Shown: positions 31,414-43,306, counted from the stretch's first letter. The stretch is DNA of 64,000 nt from Romanomermis culicivorax (GCA_963922205.1 CAWUHX010000210.1:496001-560000), one strand, 5' to 3'. The notes: generated by a model from the sequence alone, not told the origin. A program made the numbers and translations.

Positions 31414-33143
31414 ACTAGTTTATTAGAAAATGCCCCGATGGGGCAGAAAAAAGAAGAATATACTTGCTTGGACAGTTGATAAGCCAGAAAATGAAGTGGA
31501 CTACATTTTTGAGAACTGGGGTTAAAGTAGGAAAAAATTCACTTCCATTATATTGGATTTTCATTCTTTCTCAGAAAAAATTTTCCATGTCTGTGAAAAA
31601 GTATATTCTGCAGCTGAGTGCATCAACACACTTTCCAACCAAACATGTGCATCTCCGAAATCTTGAGGGGGGTACATGTGTGGACCTTGGTTTTTTGAGA
31701 CAAAAATTCAGAAAAAGTTGGCCAAAATATTTTTTTTCTTAACAAATTTTCCAGTTTCGAAATCTTTGGTGTAGTTTGTACTCCCCATGTCATCCCTCAC
31801 ACATGTGTGCTACTAACTGCCTTAAACTTTTTTGCTATTTTTAGTGTCAATAAAACAGGAGTCAACTCTAAAAAAGTGACACATGAAATCCCACTCAGTT
31901 TTTTTAGAAAAGGATACATCACAAAGTCTTCTTAGAACTAAATCGATTGTGCAAAATATGTTTAATTACCTCATTTGATATAACATACCGTATAGAATTC
32001 ACTCCATAAGTTCTAGTGATTAGAAGCCATAAGCAAATGTATTCTCCTCTATTTAACTATTCAACAAAAAAGCATCATTCACAGTTTTTGGATTTGAAGT
32101 GGAAGCTGCAGAAATAGTGCAAGCTTTTTGCGGGATGGCAGACTGGAAGCAATTTCACCCATCCCTGTCGCTCCCCTCCTGCTTTCAAAAAAGTCGTATT
32201 GGTGCTGTGGGAGTGTGAGTATAGTTGGGGAGAATCAAGTAAGGGATTTGGCGCCTACCCATAATATAGGCATGGCTGAACCAGGAGCATTTTTGTATGC
32301 TTTACCCTGCTCTCTATTTGCGAATCGGTGCCCAGTGACTCTAGCCAAGGCCCAGTTGCACTAAAAGAGTCTAAGCTCGAGCTCAATATAATCACAAACA
32401 AACAGGTGACTCGGTTTGGTCTCAAGTTCGGTATAATTTGAATGCCATCAGGATTATAACGAGCTCAATGTAGAGATTACCCCCAGCTCGAGTTGTCGGG
32501 TTGCACTAACATTTTCGCAGAATTTTCTTATTTATAAAGCAAATAAACATAAAAATATTTGCGATTCCCAAACTCGAACCTAAACCAATGTTAGTTAATC
32601 CTAAAGTGAGTATTGTTTGTGCACTGGAAGAAAATAATCTTGACACTGCGATTAGCTCAAAGTGAGGATTAGCAATTTAATCCCGATGATTGGATTATCC
32701 TCATGATGGGTTAGTGCAACGAACCTCAGGTTCCTTTATAGTTCTGAAAATGACTATAATGTGCCTTCCTCGCTACTTTTCAGCTAGAGTGAGAGGCAGG
32801 AGCTTTGAATCGGTCGGAAGTTAGAATGCTATTGGTTGAGTGAAGTCAGCCATTTGAATGAAGTCAGCCATCACAGCATATAATTTTCATATAGAAAAAA
32901 TTCCAGTAGTTGATGCCAATGGAAGGACAAAATGCACGATGCTGCAGAATATACTTGTTCACAGACATGGAAAATTTTTTAATGAGAAAGAATGAAAATC
33001 CAATATATTGGAAAGTGAATTTTTTCCAACTTTAGCCCAAATTCTCAAAAATCTAGTCCGCTCCTTCTTCAAGCTTGGCGACAATCCAAGCAAGTATATT
33101 CTTCTTTTATCTGCCCCATCGGGGCTTTTTCTAATAAACTAGT
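31414..33143. mobile_element. Foldback DNA element with about 205-bp terminal inverted repeats
   Basis: The left arm 31414-31620 and right arm 32940-33143 are near-identical in inverse orientation, starting ACTAGTTTATTAGAAAA and including GCCCCGATGGGGCAGA (itself palindromic) and AAGAAGAATATACTTGCTTG. The interior carries no transposase frame, so it is non-autonomous. It contains a smaller MITE (32349-32726). Confidence 0.75.
32349..32726. mobile_element. MITE nested in the foldback element
   Basis: Inverted ends GGCCCAGTTGCACTAA and TTAGTGCAACGAACC, with AGCTCGAG-type short palindromes inside and further TTGCACTAA copies at about 32514. About 378 bp. No coding. Confidence 0.5.
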
Positions 33144-34383
33144 TAATATTTCTTCAAAGCCTCTTAAAATTACTTGAGGCACTTATTCAGTTTGGTCCAC
33201 CTGCTTCCGCGTCAGCCGTTGGCGTCTACAGTAATTGAGCATAATTGAACAACCATCTCGAAAGCATGGATAAATGTATTAACTTTCTCATACTATCCTT
33301 GAGGCTTAGGGACGCAAAGGAACTAGGTGGGCCGCACTGGATAAGTACTATACTTTAGATTAAAAAAAGTTGGTAAATTCGTCTGCATAAGCAAATATTT
33401 GGGATAAAAACTTTTTGAAAGTAGAAAAAAACATGGAAGCGTTGAGGCAAGCAAAAAATCTCGATGGGATTTTATTGAAATATCATTGATAAATTTATTG
33501 CACAATCCAACCAAAAATTAAGGGAAATTGTGAAAAATGATTTCTGCCAACAAACAAATGGTGCGTTTTTAACAGTTATAGAGCTCATTAAATACGTAGA
33601 ACTGCATATGCTTATGGTTTTCATGTTGGTACAAACTCCAGTTTTTTATGTTCATAATGGTTAGCGTACTGCTCTGCTAGGCATTAACAATAGAAAAACA
33701 ATGAGCCTGTGGCATTTTGTTTAGCAACTTCGTTGATTGAAAAATCGAAAACGTAAAAATCAGGTTCGAAATAAAAAAGAAAAGCAGCCAAAATCGTAGT
33801 CTATTGATTTGGAAATGGCACATCTTTACTATATGAATCTTCGTATTCAAAAGTGACTGATATTTCACAATGGCTCTTACCCTACATGACAGCATAGAAA
33901 TTCTTCTGGAGATCAGCCAGGACAGGGATGGAATAGAATATTTTTTTCGTTCTTGATAATGAAAAGAAAGGTCTTAAAAAGGTCTCCTAATATTCAAGCA
34001 GCATATTCTTCAACCTGTATCAGTAACATATGTGAAATTATTCGCTTAGACAACACTTGTTAGAGCTTTAGTGTTACTTCTTCGGAATCAAGTATGGTTT
34101 GTTTAGAAAAATTGTTTAACTACAGCATCATTTCTATTTTTATGAAGACTTTATCTTCCCTCTTGTTCATTTTTCTTCGTCATCTTCTCAATCATTGCTG
34201 GGGGGCTCAAATCTTCTGGGGGTCAGCAAGAATCTGCTAGGGGGCAATCAAAAGCCGCTAGGGGTCGAAACCCTCCAAATCTTTCCGTTCATATATGGCT
34301 CTTACAAAGGTAACAGCTATAATTTTCTGATCTTAAGAAAATGATCTAGGCTGCATCTGGCATTTCTAGGTAATGTACTATAG
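33144..34383. other. Unassigned AT-rich sequence
   Basis: No coding or RNA signal supported. At 34200-34285 a GGGGG-rich stretch (CTGGGGGGCTCAAATC, TCTGGGGGTCAGCAAG, GCTAGGGGGCAATCAA, GCTAGGGGTCGAAAC) forms four imperfect tandem units. Confidence 0.4.
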
Positions 34384-34631
34384 TATAGTCAGTTTTTCTT
34401 AAAATGCTTTATAAATAAAACTATAAAGCAAGTACTATTTCATATTTTCGCGATCCTATGTTATGTCATATAGGCTTGGAAACTTGCGAATATACTCAAC
34501 TAATGCAACTGCTTTCTGAGTAAAAAATCTTTGGCTAAAGCTCTTTATGTAAGCGAGTTCGACAGCAGTAAGTACTAATTTTTGTCATTTTTCAACTAAC
34601 AGAAGTTTTATGGAAGGCAGACTGAAATAGT
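34384..34631 (+). mobile_element. MITE, CTATAGTCTGTT family
   Basis: Diverged copy of 10931-11181: TATAGTCAGTTTTTCTTAAAATGC at left, GGCAGACTGAAATAGT at right, with the shared interior CATATAGGCTTGGAAACTTG. Confidence 0.6.
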
Positions 34632-34747
34632 TGTATGCATCCCCTCTAAACTAGTGAATTACTTCAACAAAATAGTCATTCAACCATATAATAGAGAACA
34701 ATTTGAAGCCAGAAAGTTGAAATGACTTTTATTTCTCAAAATCTTCA

Positions 34748-36893
34748 TCAGAACCACACGTCACTAGTTAATGATTCTAAATTCACTAGATTAGTTTTCA
34801 TGAATCGTGCTTTATCGTTGAATTTTATAACTTGATTGGTGAATTTAATTATCACAGTCCGCATTTTATAAAAAATATAAAAATCTTTGAGAATCAAAAT
34901 CGAGCTGAATTTGTCGTCGACCGGTCGATTGAATCGATCGGTAATTACAAGATTAGTTGCGTTCGAATAAAATATCGAGTATTTGGCCAAAAATCGATCG
35001 ATGAAGATTTCCTGATTGTAGTCAATATCATAATGGGTTAGAATGATTTTAGTTTCATTTTTAGTAAATTTCAGCGGCACAGCCAGCAGTATCAGTTTTA
35101 AATTTGATTCTAGAATTTTCATTCGAACATTACCTATAACGAGTACTTGAGTTTTCAATGATTCTGCAGTGAAATCTTTGAAAAAAATTCTGCATAGTCC
35201 GAATTCCATGTTCATAAACGTGACAATATTCACATGCACGATGAAAATACTGCCTAATGAACTTATGTCCAGTCGAACTTCAACGTTGTCCAGTTTGGAG
35301 TATAACATTCGCAAATCGATAATGTAAGATTTGGAGTTACTGTATTTCGATTTGTAAATGAACACGTCCGGAACTACAGAGTATTTGGTCAGTGTTTTAT
35401 GATTTAAGGATGTAGCATTGAAATTACTCGAAATTGTGTAAACATTCTCTCCTGGACCACCAATTATGTGAGTAATGTGTTCAGGATCATTACTGATAAA
35501 TGTTGATCAATTAGTTTGATGTGAATTTTCACGCATGTGTGCTCCGAACACTACCGTCCAATTTTTCTGCGGATTATGCACTATAAGTGGTATTTTCCAA
35601 ATACTCACAATTTTTCTGAAATTCTTAGTTATCAAACCCGCCGTGTAATTGATAGTTATTAAATTTCCGAAAAATTCCTTTCCATCTGGCGAGTAAATGG
35701 AAAAATTATTTTTGAACTGGAATACACAATGTCTTAATTGTCCTTCTATATTTACTGTATTTTTCGGAATTTTTGCAGCTAATACGACTTTGGAAAATTC
35801 AAAATTAAGTGTCCTAGTCTTATTGACTAACCTAATATTTATAGAAGTAACGTGCCAATATTCAAAATCGAATACAAATACGTGGGAAACTTTTTCGGAA
35901 CTGTTTCGTATGCGGACGGTATTATTGGTGCTACCTGATTGGTAAATGTAGATAAATTTACCATTCACAGCATTATTCTGAATTTTAGTATGACTGGCCA
36001 CATTCACAGTGAGATTATAAGCCATTGTATCATCATCAATGAAAATTGAATCATAATTCTGCTCATTTCCACCTTGCAAGTCCACTTTACTCAAGTTTGC
36101 ACTTGTCCATAAACTGTCGGCTTCATATTTCCGACCTTTGACTATATGCATATCTTCAGCATGTAAGATGGAAAAGTTTGGAATTTCATCCACCATTCTA
36201 GAATGTCTTACTGACTTTTTTTTCATTAAATAACTAACCGATCCATTCAAATTAAATTTGCTCCAATCTAGTACATTTTGATCGCCCATACCGAAAATTA
36301 ATCCACTGGTTTTGTTTCCATTCAAAATGAAGATGTTTGTCATATTCCCACCGAAAATTCTCTTGTTACCATTGCCCAAAAAAAAAAAATTTTCGTGACC
36401 ATTCATTCCGTGGGTTACGTCAGTGCCATCGCCGACATTTGTTAAGATAACTCGTTTTCCATTTTTGTCTCCAAGTCCACTTTCCACTCCTATGGCATTA
36501 TGGCAGAAAAAAAATTGGCCCATAATTTTACGTGATCTGATCTTTGGCCTACAAGTAGCGGAAAATTCACCGTTTTTGGCATTGATTTCTAACCAATTTT
36601 CATGTGATTCCTTTTCAGCCAAATAAACATTGTTATCCGGCTCGAATTCCGTAAACGCCGCAGTTGAACGGTTTGTGAGCGTTGGCCCAATGTACATTTT
36701 AACAAATGGATTCTTTTTCAGCAATTCTTCATACATTTTAAAAACCGTATTCACAGGATCGAATCTGCTTTTCTCTATTTCTGTGATTGTAGATTCCAAA
36801 TTTGAATGGAAGAACTTTTTTAAGCCGACTTTAAATTTCTCCCATCCTGTCAAATGATACACATGATCCAATTTGTTCACTTCTCGCACTGCT
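34748..36893 (-). pseudogene. Large TcdA/TcdB-like gene, exon 2 (C-terminal half)
   Basis: Starts at acceptor TGTTTTTTGTTCACAG (ag at 36894-36895) and encodes about 715 codons to the stop at 34748. One TGA (35507-35509) interrupts the frame; the same frame continues on the far side. Early residues (VYHLTGWEKFKVGLKKFF) form an amphipathic helical region. A strand-rich region with repeated Gly-Asn motifs follows (GNGNKRIFGGNMTNIFIL, GMGDQNVLDW). A segment with IGGPGENVYTI and PDVFIYKSKYSNSKSYIIDL comes next, then a lysine-rich tail. From memory, this order fits arthropod and endosymbiont large proteins with a TcdA/TcdB-type pore domain. The function in an animal genome is unknown. The in-frame TGA makes it a likely pseudogene unless it is a sequence error. 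Confidence 0.55.
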
Positions 36894-36960
36894 CTGTGAA
36901 CAAAAAACATGTAATTAGTGACCAGAAGGAACAGAACCTGCGGCCGGTTCCATCAGAGAG

Positions 36961-37104
36961 ACTTAAGCTCCGGCTGAGCTGCAGCTTAAGCTGTAGAGTA
37001 ACGCTGTATGTTAGTTAAGCAAAAGCTCAGTTGCAGCTTAACGGCAATGGTATAACATATAAAGTTATGCTATAGCTTAAGCTGCAGCTCAGCTGGAGCT
37101 TAAG
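36961..37104. mobile_element. Miniature foldback element (144 bp)
   Basis: The left arm (ACTTAAGCTCCGGCTGAGCT, then GCAGCTTAAGCTGTAG) and right arm (CTATAGCTTAAGCTGCAGCT, then CAGCTGGAGCTTAAG) are inverted repeats of about 45 bp. Each is itself built from AGCT/TTAA palindromes. Confidence 0.75.
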
Positions 37105-37255
37105 CCATAGCATGACAAATAAATTATCAAAAAGTAGTCAGGAAGACCCCAAAAAGTTATTCCAGATCACCGTAAGTATAATAATGGGAACAAAAACTAT
37201 ACCATTTGTATAATTCGTCGACCATTAATAATAATAACACTTTTTTATCAAGCAT

Positions 37256-37480
37256 TTAATTGAATTTCACGCTTTCATTTTTTATACTACCCGAGATTTT
37301 TAGAATAGCGGAGTCTGAGATCTTACACCTCAAGAAGCAATGGATCATGAGATAGTCACTCAAAGTAAGGCTTTTTAACGATAAATCAGTTTGCCCCGTC
37401 AAAAACGTTTGTCCAATGTTGAATCGGTTGTTCTCAACCAATGGGAAAGTACCATTAGCTGACATGTCTCTGGAAATGTA
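37256..37480 (-). other. Exon-like open frame in the intron
   Basis: Minus strand: acceptor-like TTTAAACTACATTTCCAG (ending about 37476) is followed by ATG and 69 open codons with balanced composition (MSANGTFPLVENNRFNIGQ, LSDYLMIHCFLRCKI), ending at TAA 37256. It could be a small exon, an alternative terminal exon, or chance. No similarity recognised. Confidence 0.2.
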
Positions 37481-37603
37481 GTTTAAACAAGCTTCGTTGG
37501 TAATAAATTATTCACGTCAATTTTAATTTATGCGTGATTTCATAATTTACATTTGCAGTACGGAATACGAGAAGGGCCACTTGGAGAAAATCATTACCTT
37601 CTA

Positions 37604-38909
37604 CGGTACCGAGACATTAGAGCGTGGGACAATAGAGCGCAGGGTCATTAGAGCGCAGGACAATAGAGCGCAAGGACATTAGAGCGCAGGGCAATAGAGC
37701 GCAGGGACATTAGCGCGCAGGACAATAGAGCGCGGGACAACAGAGCGCACGAACAACAGAGCGCGGGGACAATAGAGGCGCAAGGGCAATAGAGTGCAGT
37801 ACAATAGAGCGCGGACATTAGAATCAATACAGTAGCGAATGCAGGGGGCAGGGACGGCCGCGCCTCCTAAACTCATGCTCTAAAAGTAATAATTATCAAG
37901 ATGATGATCAAATGCAAATTATCGGAAATCTACAGCCAGTTGCCCCATTGTTTCGTCCTTTTTTCCGTTTTGGTTTTTTTAGAAAAAGTTTTAAGAATAG
38001 AAAGAAAAAAATCGTTTACATGTCGAAGCAAATAATTTAACAAAAATACAGAAATTGTGAATAAAAAATTACCGCTTTGCTGCACCCAAAAATTCTCTTC
38101 CTCGGCCACTGAGACGATACAGCAGAGGACAATAATGGATAGGCGCAATAGAGCACAAGGGCATTAGAGCACAGAAAAATTAGATCAGAGCAAAATAAAA
38201 AAACGAACATAAAATAATGTCAACAAAAACTACATTTCAACCCAAAAATGTTTTCTTTAAATTTTTTCGTGTCTACCTGGAGAAGTTCAGGTCAATGCCA
38301 AAGCATTTTTCCACCATAGATTATTTTGTCAAAAGTTGCGAAAGATACAAAAAATCACAGATATTTGACCTTTGAACTTTCAAATAAAATTATTTCATTT
38401 TGTTATTTTTGAATTCATCATGAATTTCTAACTCACATTCAGAATCGCACACGCAGTTTTTTGTCAGTTTCTGAAATAAATCTGCTTGCTTAGTATTCTT
38501 TTTTCATGTTAAAAAACGATTTAAAATTGGCGTTCATTGCAGATCACGGAAAGTTGGTTAAATTTTTTTCGAACCAATAGATGTGCTCTAATGTCCCTGC
38601 GCTCTATTGTCCTGCGTTCTAATGTCCCTGCGCTCTATTGTCCTGCGTTCTAATGTCCCTGCGCTCTAGTGTCCCTGTGCTCTATTGTCCTGCACTCTAA
38701 TGTCCCTGGGCTCTAATGTCCCTGCGCTCTTTTGTCCTGCGCTCTAATGTCCTTGCGCACTATTGTCGTGCGCTCTGTTGTCCTGGGGTCTAATGTTTCT
38801 GAGCTCTAATGTCCGCGCTCTAATGTCCCTGCGCTCTAATGTCCCTGCGCTCTAATGTCCGCGCTTTAACGTCCGCACTCTATTTTCCCGCGCTCTAATG
38901 TCCGGTCAC
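37604..38909. mobile_element. Foldback element with minisatellite arms (GCGCTCTAATGTCC)
   Basis: The left arm (37610-37820, plus a short tract at 38140-38185) is about 14-15-bp units of ACATTAGAGCGCAGG / ACAATAGAGCGCAGG. The right arm (38582-38905) is the reverse complement, CTCTAATGTCCCTGCG / CTCTATTGTCCTGCG, about 20 units. Ends GGTACCGAGACATTAG and CTAATGTCCGGTCACG are inverted. The 400-bp centre (38190-38580) is AT-rich and noncoding. Architecture resembles Drosophila-type foldback transposons; no transposase. Confidence 0.7.
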
Positions 38910-38922
38910 GCATTCGGACATA

Positions 38923-39425
38923 CCGCATTTATTTCAATAAACGCCGCCCTTAAATAAATGCCGCCCTCGAATAAACGCTGCACTTTTGTTCGAAAAAAAG
39001 GAATAAACGCCACCCTTAAATAAACGCCGTGGCGATTCGAGGATTTACTATCCTTAGTTTAAAGTGAAAAAATAAGTAACAGTTTGCAGTAAGTTATATT
39101 TTGCGTGAATCATTCATTTTGTGAAATTCTGAAGAAAAAAAATTCTGAAAAAATTTTGAAAACTGAAATTCTCTAATTTATACCATTATCAGCAGCTTTT
39201 ATAAAAATTTGTTAATAAGTAATACATATGCATTCATTGTTGAAAAAGTAAAAATTTTATTAAAATTTGTAATCTTAAACTCAAAAATTAAATAAACGCC
39301 GCCCTTGAATAAACACCGCCGTTGAATAAACGCCGCCCTTCAATAAACGCCGTCCTTGCATAAACGCCGCACCAAATGTACCATTGAAAAAATAAACGCC
39401 GCGGCGTTTATTCAAATAAATAAAG
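38923..39425. mobile_element. AATAAACGCCGCC element, copy 1, TA-flanked
   Basis: Bounded by TA (38921-38922 and 39426-39427). Inverted ends are CCGCATTTATTTCAATAAACGCC and its inverse GGCGTTTATTCAAATAAA. Behind each end are tandem 14-17-bp units AATAAACGCCGCCCTTG. The AT-rich centre is partly different from copy 2 (51121-51523). TA duplication plus inverted ends suggests a Tc1/mariner-type non-autonomous element. Confidence 0.65.
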
Positions 39426-39427
39426 TA

Positions 39428-40210
39428 TGCATCGCAAAAATTTTAAGATGCTTCCTAAAGATTTCAAGATGCATCGCAAAAAATAAAGATGAAGACTTTT
39501 TCGATGTTCGACTTTCTTCTCAACTGCATTGAATATTTTTCAAGATGATCTGGAAAAAAAATCTTGAAAAACATCAAGATCCTATCTTGGAAACAATCTA
39601 GATGGCCGGCACATCAATGGATGAAAATTTCTGGAACTAGCCAATCAAAGACGTCGTTCCGCCTCCAATGTTTATATATACGGGAACCCTTCAAAGTGAA
39701 TTTCTGAGACCACGGCTTGCTAATTTTTCATAAAATTTCTGAAAAGGATCCAAATTATCGTTTCTTTCTCGGGTTCCTGAGAAGGCAGGGAATGGCTTTG
39801 GAACAGCCGACAAAGTCTAAAATTTTGATTATTTTCCAGAATGACTGCATTCTGAGTGAAAAAGCCGCTCCCCGTAAAAACCAAGGGCACCATCCGTCTG
39901 CAAACTGTGACCTCAGAAATCCGATTTGAAGGGTTCCCGTTTATGTAAACATAGGAGGCGGTGCAATTGATTTGATTGGCTAGTTGCAAAGATTTTCACC
40001 CTTTGTTGTTCCGTCCATTTTGATTTTTTTAAGGTGGGAATCTTGATTTTTTTCAGGACTATCAAGACTTCCAAGGGCATCGCAATTTTTCCGAAAAACT
40101 TTTACATCTTGATTTTTTTGCGATGCATCTTGAAATTTTTGCCAAGCATTTTGAGATTTTGGCTATGCATCTTAAGAAAATGTTGAGCATCATGTTCGAA
40201 GGTAACCATT
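39428..40210. repeat. Large inverted-repeat block, copy 1
   Basis: The outer arms carry AAGATGCATCGCAAAAA (39426-39485) and the inverse TTTTTTGCGATGCATCTTG (40108-40133). The inner arms, about 39603-39700 and 39924-40027, share ATGG-CGG-ACA-CAA, AACTAGCCAATCAAA, CCGCCTCC(A/T)ATGTTTA and ACGGGAACCCTTCAAA in inverse orientation. The central about 220 bp is unique. Almost identical to 51540-52148. Short open frames inside are by-products. Confidence 0.7.
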
Positions 40211-40346
40211 TTTTCAAGTGGTAACAAAGTTTTTCAAGTATACCAAATTTTTTCAAGTGGTAACGATTTTTTTCAACTGGCCCTTTTCGTATTTGGTAAT
40301 ACAAACATTTCCACACGAATACAATGTACGGGGAGTAAAAATTTAC

Positions 40347-43257
40347 CTGTAAATTTCTCCGCCAATCATGGACTGACGCCCAATCCAATAGGTCCCGTGA
40401 TAGCTGATAGTTCTTCGACAATTCCAAAAGCTTCTGCGATTTCGACTCCTATGTCCACAGCGTCGATTGACAAGAAAACTCCATCTTCTGTTATGTCAGC
40501 CAATGCTTCGGTGTCATTGTTTCTGTATTTTTGAATGCTGTTTAGTAGATCATAGGTGATCAATACAGATGTTGTTCTTCTAAGGAAAGGGGAACTCAGC
40601 GTCAAAGCTTGGCCTAGGTAGCTTTTCCCTACGCCTATTAATCTAGTTCCTAATCCGAAAATTTTATCAGCAACGTGAGAGGCTGCAAATCCTCCAGCTA
40701 CGAAACCCATATTAAAGCACAATCCTTCGAAATCCCCATCAAAAATATTAGTGATCATATCTTTGATTATCATTCCATGGACTGTTACCATGCTGACTTT
40801 TTGTACAGTTTTAAGGTTTAGTTGAAAACGCGAAGGTTTCGTCAATTTTGCATTTGGATCAATCAATTTTGCATTTTCGTCATATGGAAGTTCGCAGATA
40901 TCACTTCTTTTAGATCTCGCTATGCCATCAAATTTCATGCATCCTTGCAACAATTGCTTAAAATTTTTCAAGTTTGAATTATAGTCCATTCTTGTTATGA
41001 TAACATTGTTACTGCTTTTCTTTCCTTTTTTATTGAATATAACGTTGTAAGAACATGTTGCGACATTGCTGGCTTTTGCCAATAGTGTCAGAAAGTTATA
41101 GAACATTCCATCGCCTGATGTCATTGATAGTTGACGATCTAGGTAAGAAAATGAAAAGATTCGTAACTTTGATATATGCAGAATACCCTTTTCTGTGATC
41201 GAATGATATTCTTCTTTTTTGAACGGAATCACTTGACATCCTGCTGTGCCATCACCTGTAGTAGGTTTCACATTTTGGTGTATCGAAATTTGTGAACTGA
41301 ACATCCCTTTGATAATAGACACCAATTCATCTGCATTATCTATCAATTTTTGACTCTCGTGAAAGAATGCTGCCAAATGATTCGACCGTTCAGCTGATGG
41401 GAAAACGACATGATCAACGTTTGAAATCAAATCATGTATATTGACCGATGGCAATTTCCTAATGGATTCCTCAATTAGTTCAGGATTACTAGAAACTATA
41501 TTGACAGGCTCCACTAGAATTTGCCTCTTGATGAAATTTTTTAATGGAAATTGAAGGTCTGCGTCTGAAAAAGGTTCTTCATTTAGCCAGATTACAGTAT
41601 TTACAACTATGATATGAGTATCAGTTGATCTTGTTCTAAGTAAACGCGTATGCTCATTGGCATCATAAATACTTTCCAGTGGGTGTCGTACTGGACTCTC
41701 AAAAAAGTTAACCACCAAGTCCAATTTAGGATTTTCAGTCTCAATGACAAAAGTTGTTAAGAATTTCCGTAGGTCGTCAATTAATGGATCAAGTTCAAAA
41801 TTTACTTCTTGTCTCAAATATATTTTCGGTGAATGCTGATTTTCGTTATAAGATCCAGCTTCACCCATTATATATCTACTGAGACACCTCAGATTTTTCA
41901 TATCAGTTAACTTTTCCCTTGATTGTACAATATCGAATGCTTTGTAAAGCTTATCTTCAAAAGCTTTTCTTTGACTTTCGTACATACTTCGTTCTGCATT
42001 CTGATAGTGACTATAAATTTTTTCAGCATTTTCAGCCATTAGCTTTGAAATGCTTACGGGTTTTGGTTCAGTTCTGATTGAAATAATGGACACAGGACTG
42101 TTCATCGACGTCAAACAAACTGCTGCATAGAAACATTCTTCGGTCAGAGTTTGAATATACGGAGGCAGTTCCACAGCTTTCTTGTTCAGGACGAATTCTG
42201 TAGCTTTCACAGTCGCTCTGGCAGTGTCGAAGTCTCTGAAGTCCACAAGGATGGGCCTCTGGGTCATCCTATGTAGTATATCTTCTGAATTACTCGTAAT
42301 CACCATTTTTGTACAATCGTGGTGGTTCATTTCTATATTTTCCACATGCAGTGAAATTTTATGATAATTCTTCAAATTCATATTCAGTGCTCCGTGAATA
42401 AAACCGCAATGATCGACGCGGCTTGTCGACAACTTCAAGTTATACTTCAAGTCGTATGTTCGATAAATTGTAGCCAGTTTTGTGAACATTTCAGTCAGTT
42501 GCCTTCTGAATAAGTCGGGTCCTTGATCAACCCTAGGAAAAAGTATCTTTTCGCTTGATAGATGATCCATTGCATCAATGAGTTTAGATTCAGCTACAAA
42601 ATCTTCCGGGACATAGTGTTCCAAATGTGCGAGTGGGATTAAGCTCTCTTTGGCCACAACTGGTGATTTTTCCGACGGTATTACACTAAATATATCCAAA
42701 ATGGCGATGTCTGAGCCTTCGTTTCTCCATTCTTCCGTGACCTCGTACGGTCTCCAGGTTGATGGTTTGAAGATTTTCAAATGTTTCGCCCTCGATAAGC
42801 TATATCCTCCTTGATTTTTTCCTTTTTCCCTCAGTTTCCTCGATAATTCAGTCAAATCTCGTTTGGTTAACTTTTCAGCGCTACGAAACAGATCTTTTTC
42901 TTCAAAATCGAACAGATGATAATGCAGATATTTTTTACCTGTCACAGCCTCAAATGTTGTAAAAACTTTTATAACATTGGGTACATCAGAATCAATGGAT
43001 TCAAGTTTGAAAAACATGTCTTCGATGCTCAATTTTTCCAATAGTCTGGTATGCGGCAAGGATAAAATTGAGCCGAGAATGTAGTGCAGTAAATAAGTTC
43101 CGTAACCTACGTCATTTCGAGCAGTTTTGCCCAAGCTCAGAGAATCAGATTTAAGAAAATCTGCTTCGAACACATTACCAAAATACGTATCTTCGCCATT
43201 AATATTGAATAAAGCTTCGGAATTTTCAAAACTCGTATCATCGAACGACGCAGCCAT
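40347..43257 (-). pseudogene. Large TcdA/TcdB-like gene, exon 1 (N-terminal and pore-domain half)
   Basis: 963 open codons from ATG 43257, in a favourable start context (TCAAAATGG), to a stop at 40366, 19 bases before the donor. Residues 1-350 are acidic and helical; 350-650 are mixed. About 820-960 form a hydrophobic, Gly/Ala-rich stretch (MGFVAGGFAASHVADKI, TYDLLNSIQKYRN, IDAVDIGVEIAEAFG, ending AITGPIG). That pattern recalls the translocation or pore-forming segment of TcdA/TcdB-type proteins (Pfam TcdA_TcdB_pore), by memory only. There is no signal peptide. The stop and the phase mismatch imply a one-base frame disruption in the last 20-40 bases of the exon. No glucosyltransferase or cysteine-protease motif was noticed. 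Confidence 0.55.
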
Positions 43258-43296
43258 TTTGATTCACACCAATGCAGAGCTATTCGTGCGTTCCAT

Positions 43297-43306
43297 GTTT
43301 ATAACA
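43297..43306 (-). promoter_or_regulatory. Possible TATA element of the large gene
   Basis: The minus strand reads GTTATAAACATGG about 45 bases before ATG 43257, compatible with a short 5' untranslated region. Weak evidence in AT-rich DNA. Confidence 0.25.

Larger units (their letters stand above)
36894..40346 (-). other. Intron of the large gene (3453 bp), packed with foldback elements
   Basis: Donor ACAG/GTAAATTTT (GT at 40346-40345) and acceptor TTGTTCACAG. It contains, in plus-strand order, a 144-bp foldback, an exon-like open frame, an inverted-minisatellite foldback, a TA-flanked AATAAACGCCGC element, and a large inverted-repeat block. Exon 1 ends in phase 1 but exon 2 expects phase 2, so the junction is out of frame by one base. 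Confidence 0.55.

Noticed and set aside
37613-38905. CRISPR-like array
   Set aside because: Units of about 15 bp are contiguous without unique spacers and occur as two inverted arrays in a eukaryotic intron.
39717-39989. Short open frames conserved between 39717-39989 and 51836-52108
   Set aside because: They lie in the centre of a duplicated inverted-repeat block. Conservation reflects recent duplication of the DNA, and both strands are equally open.
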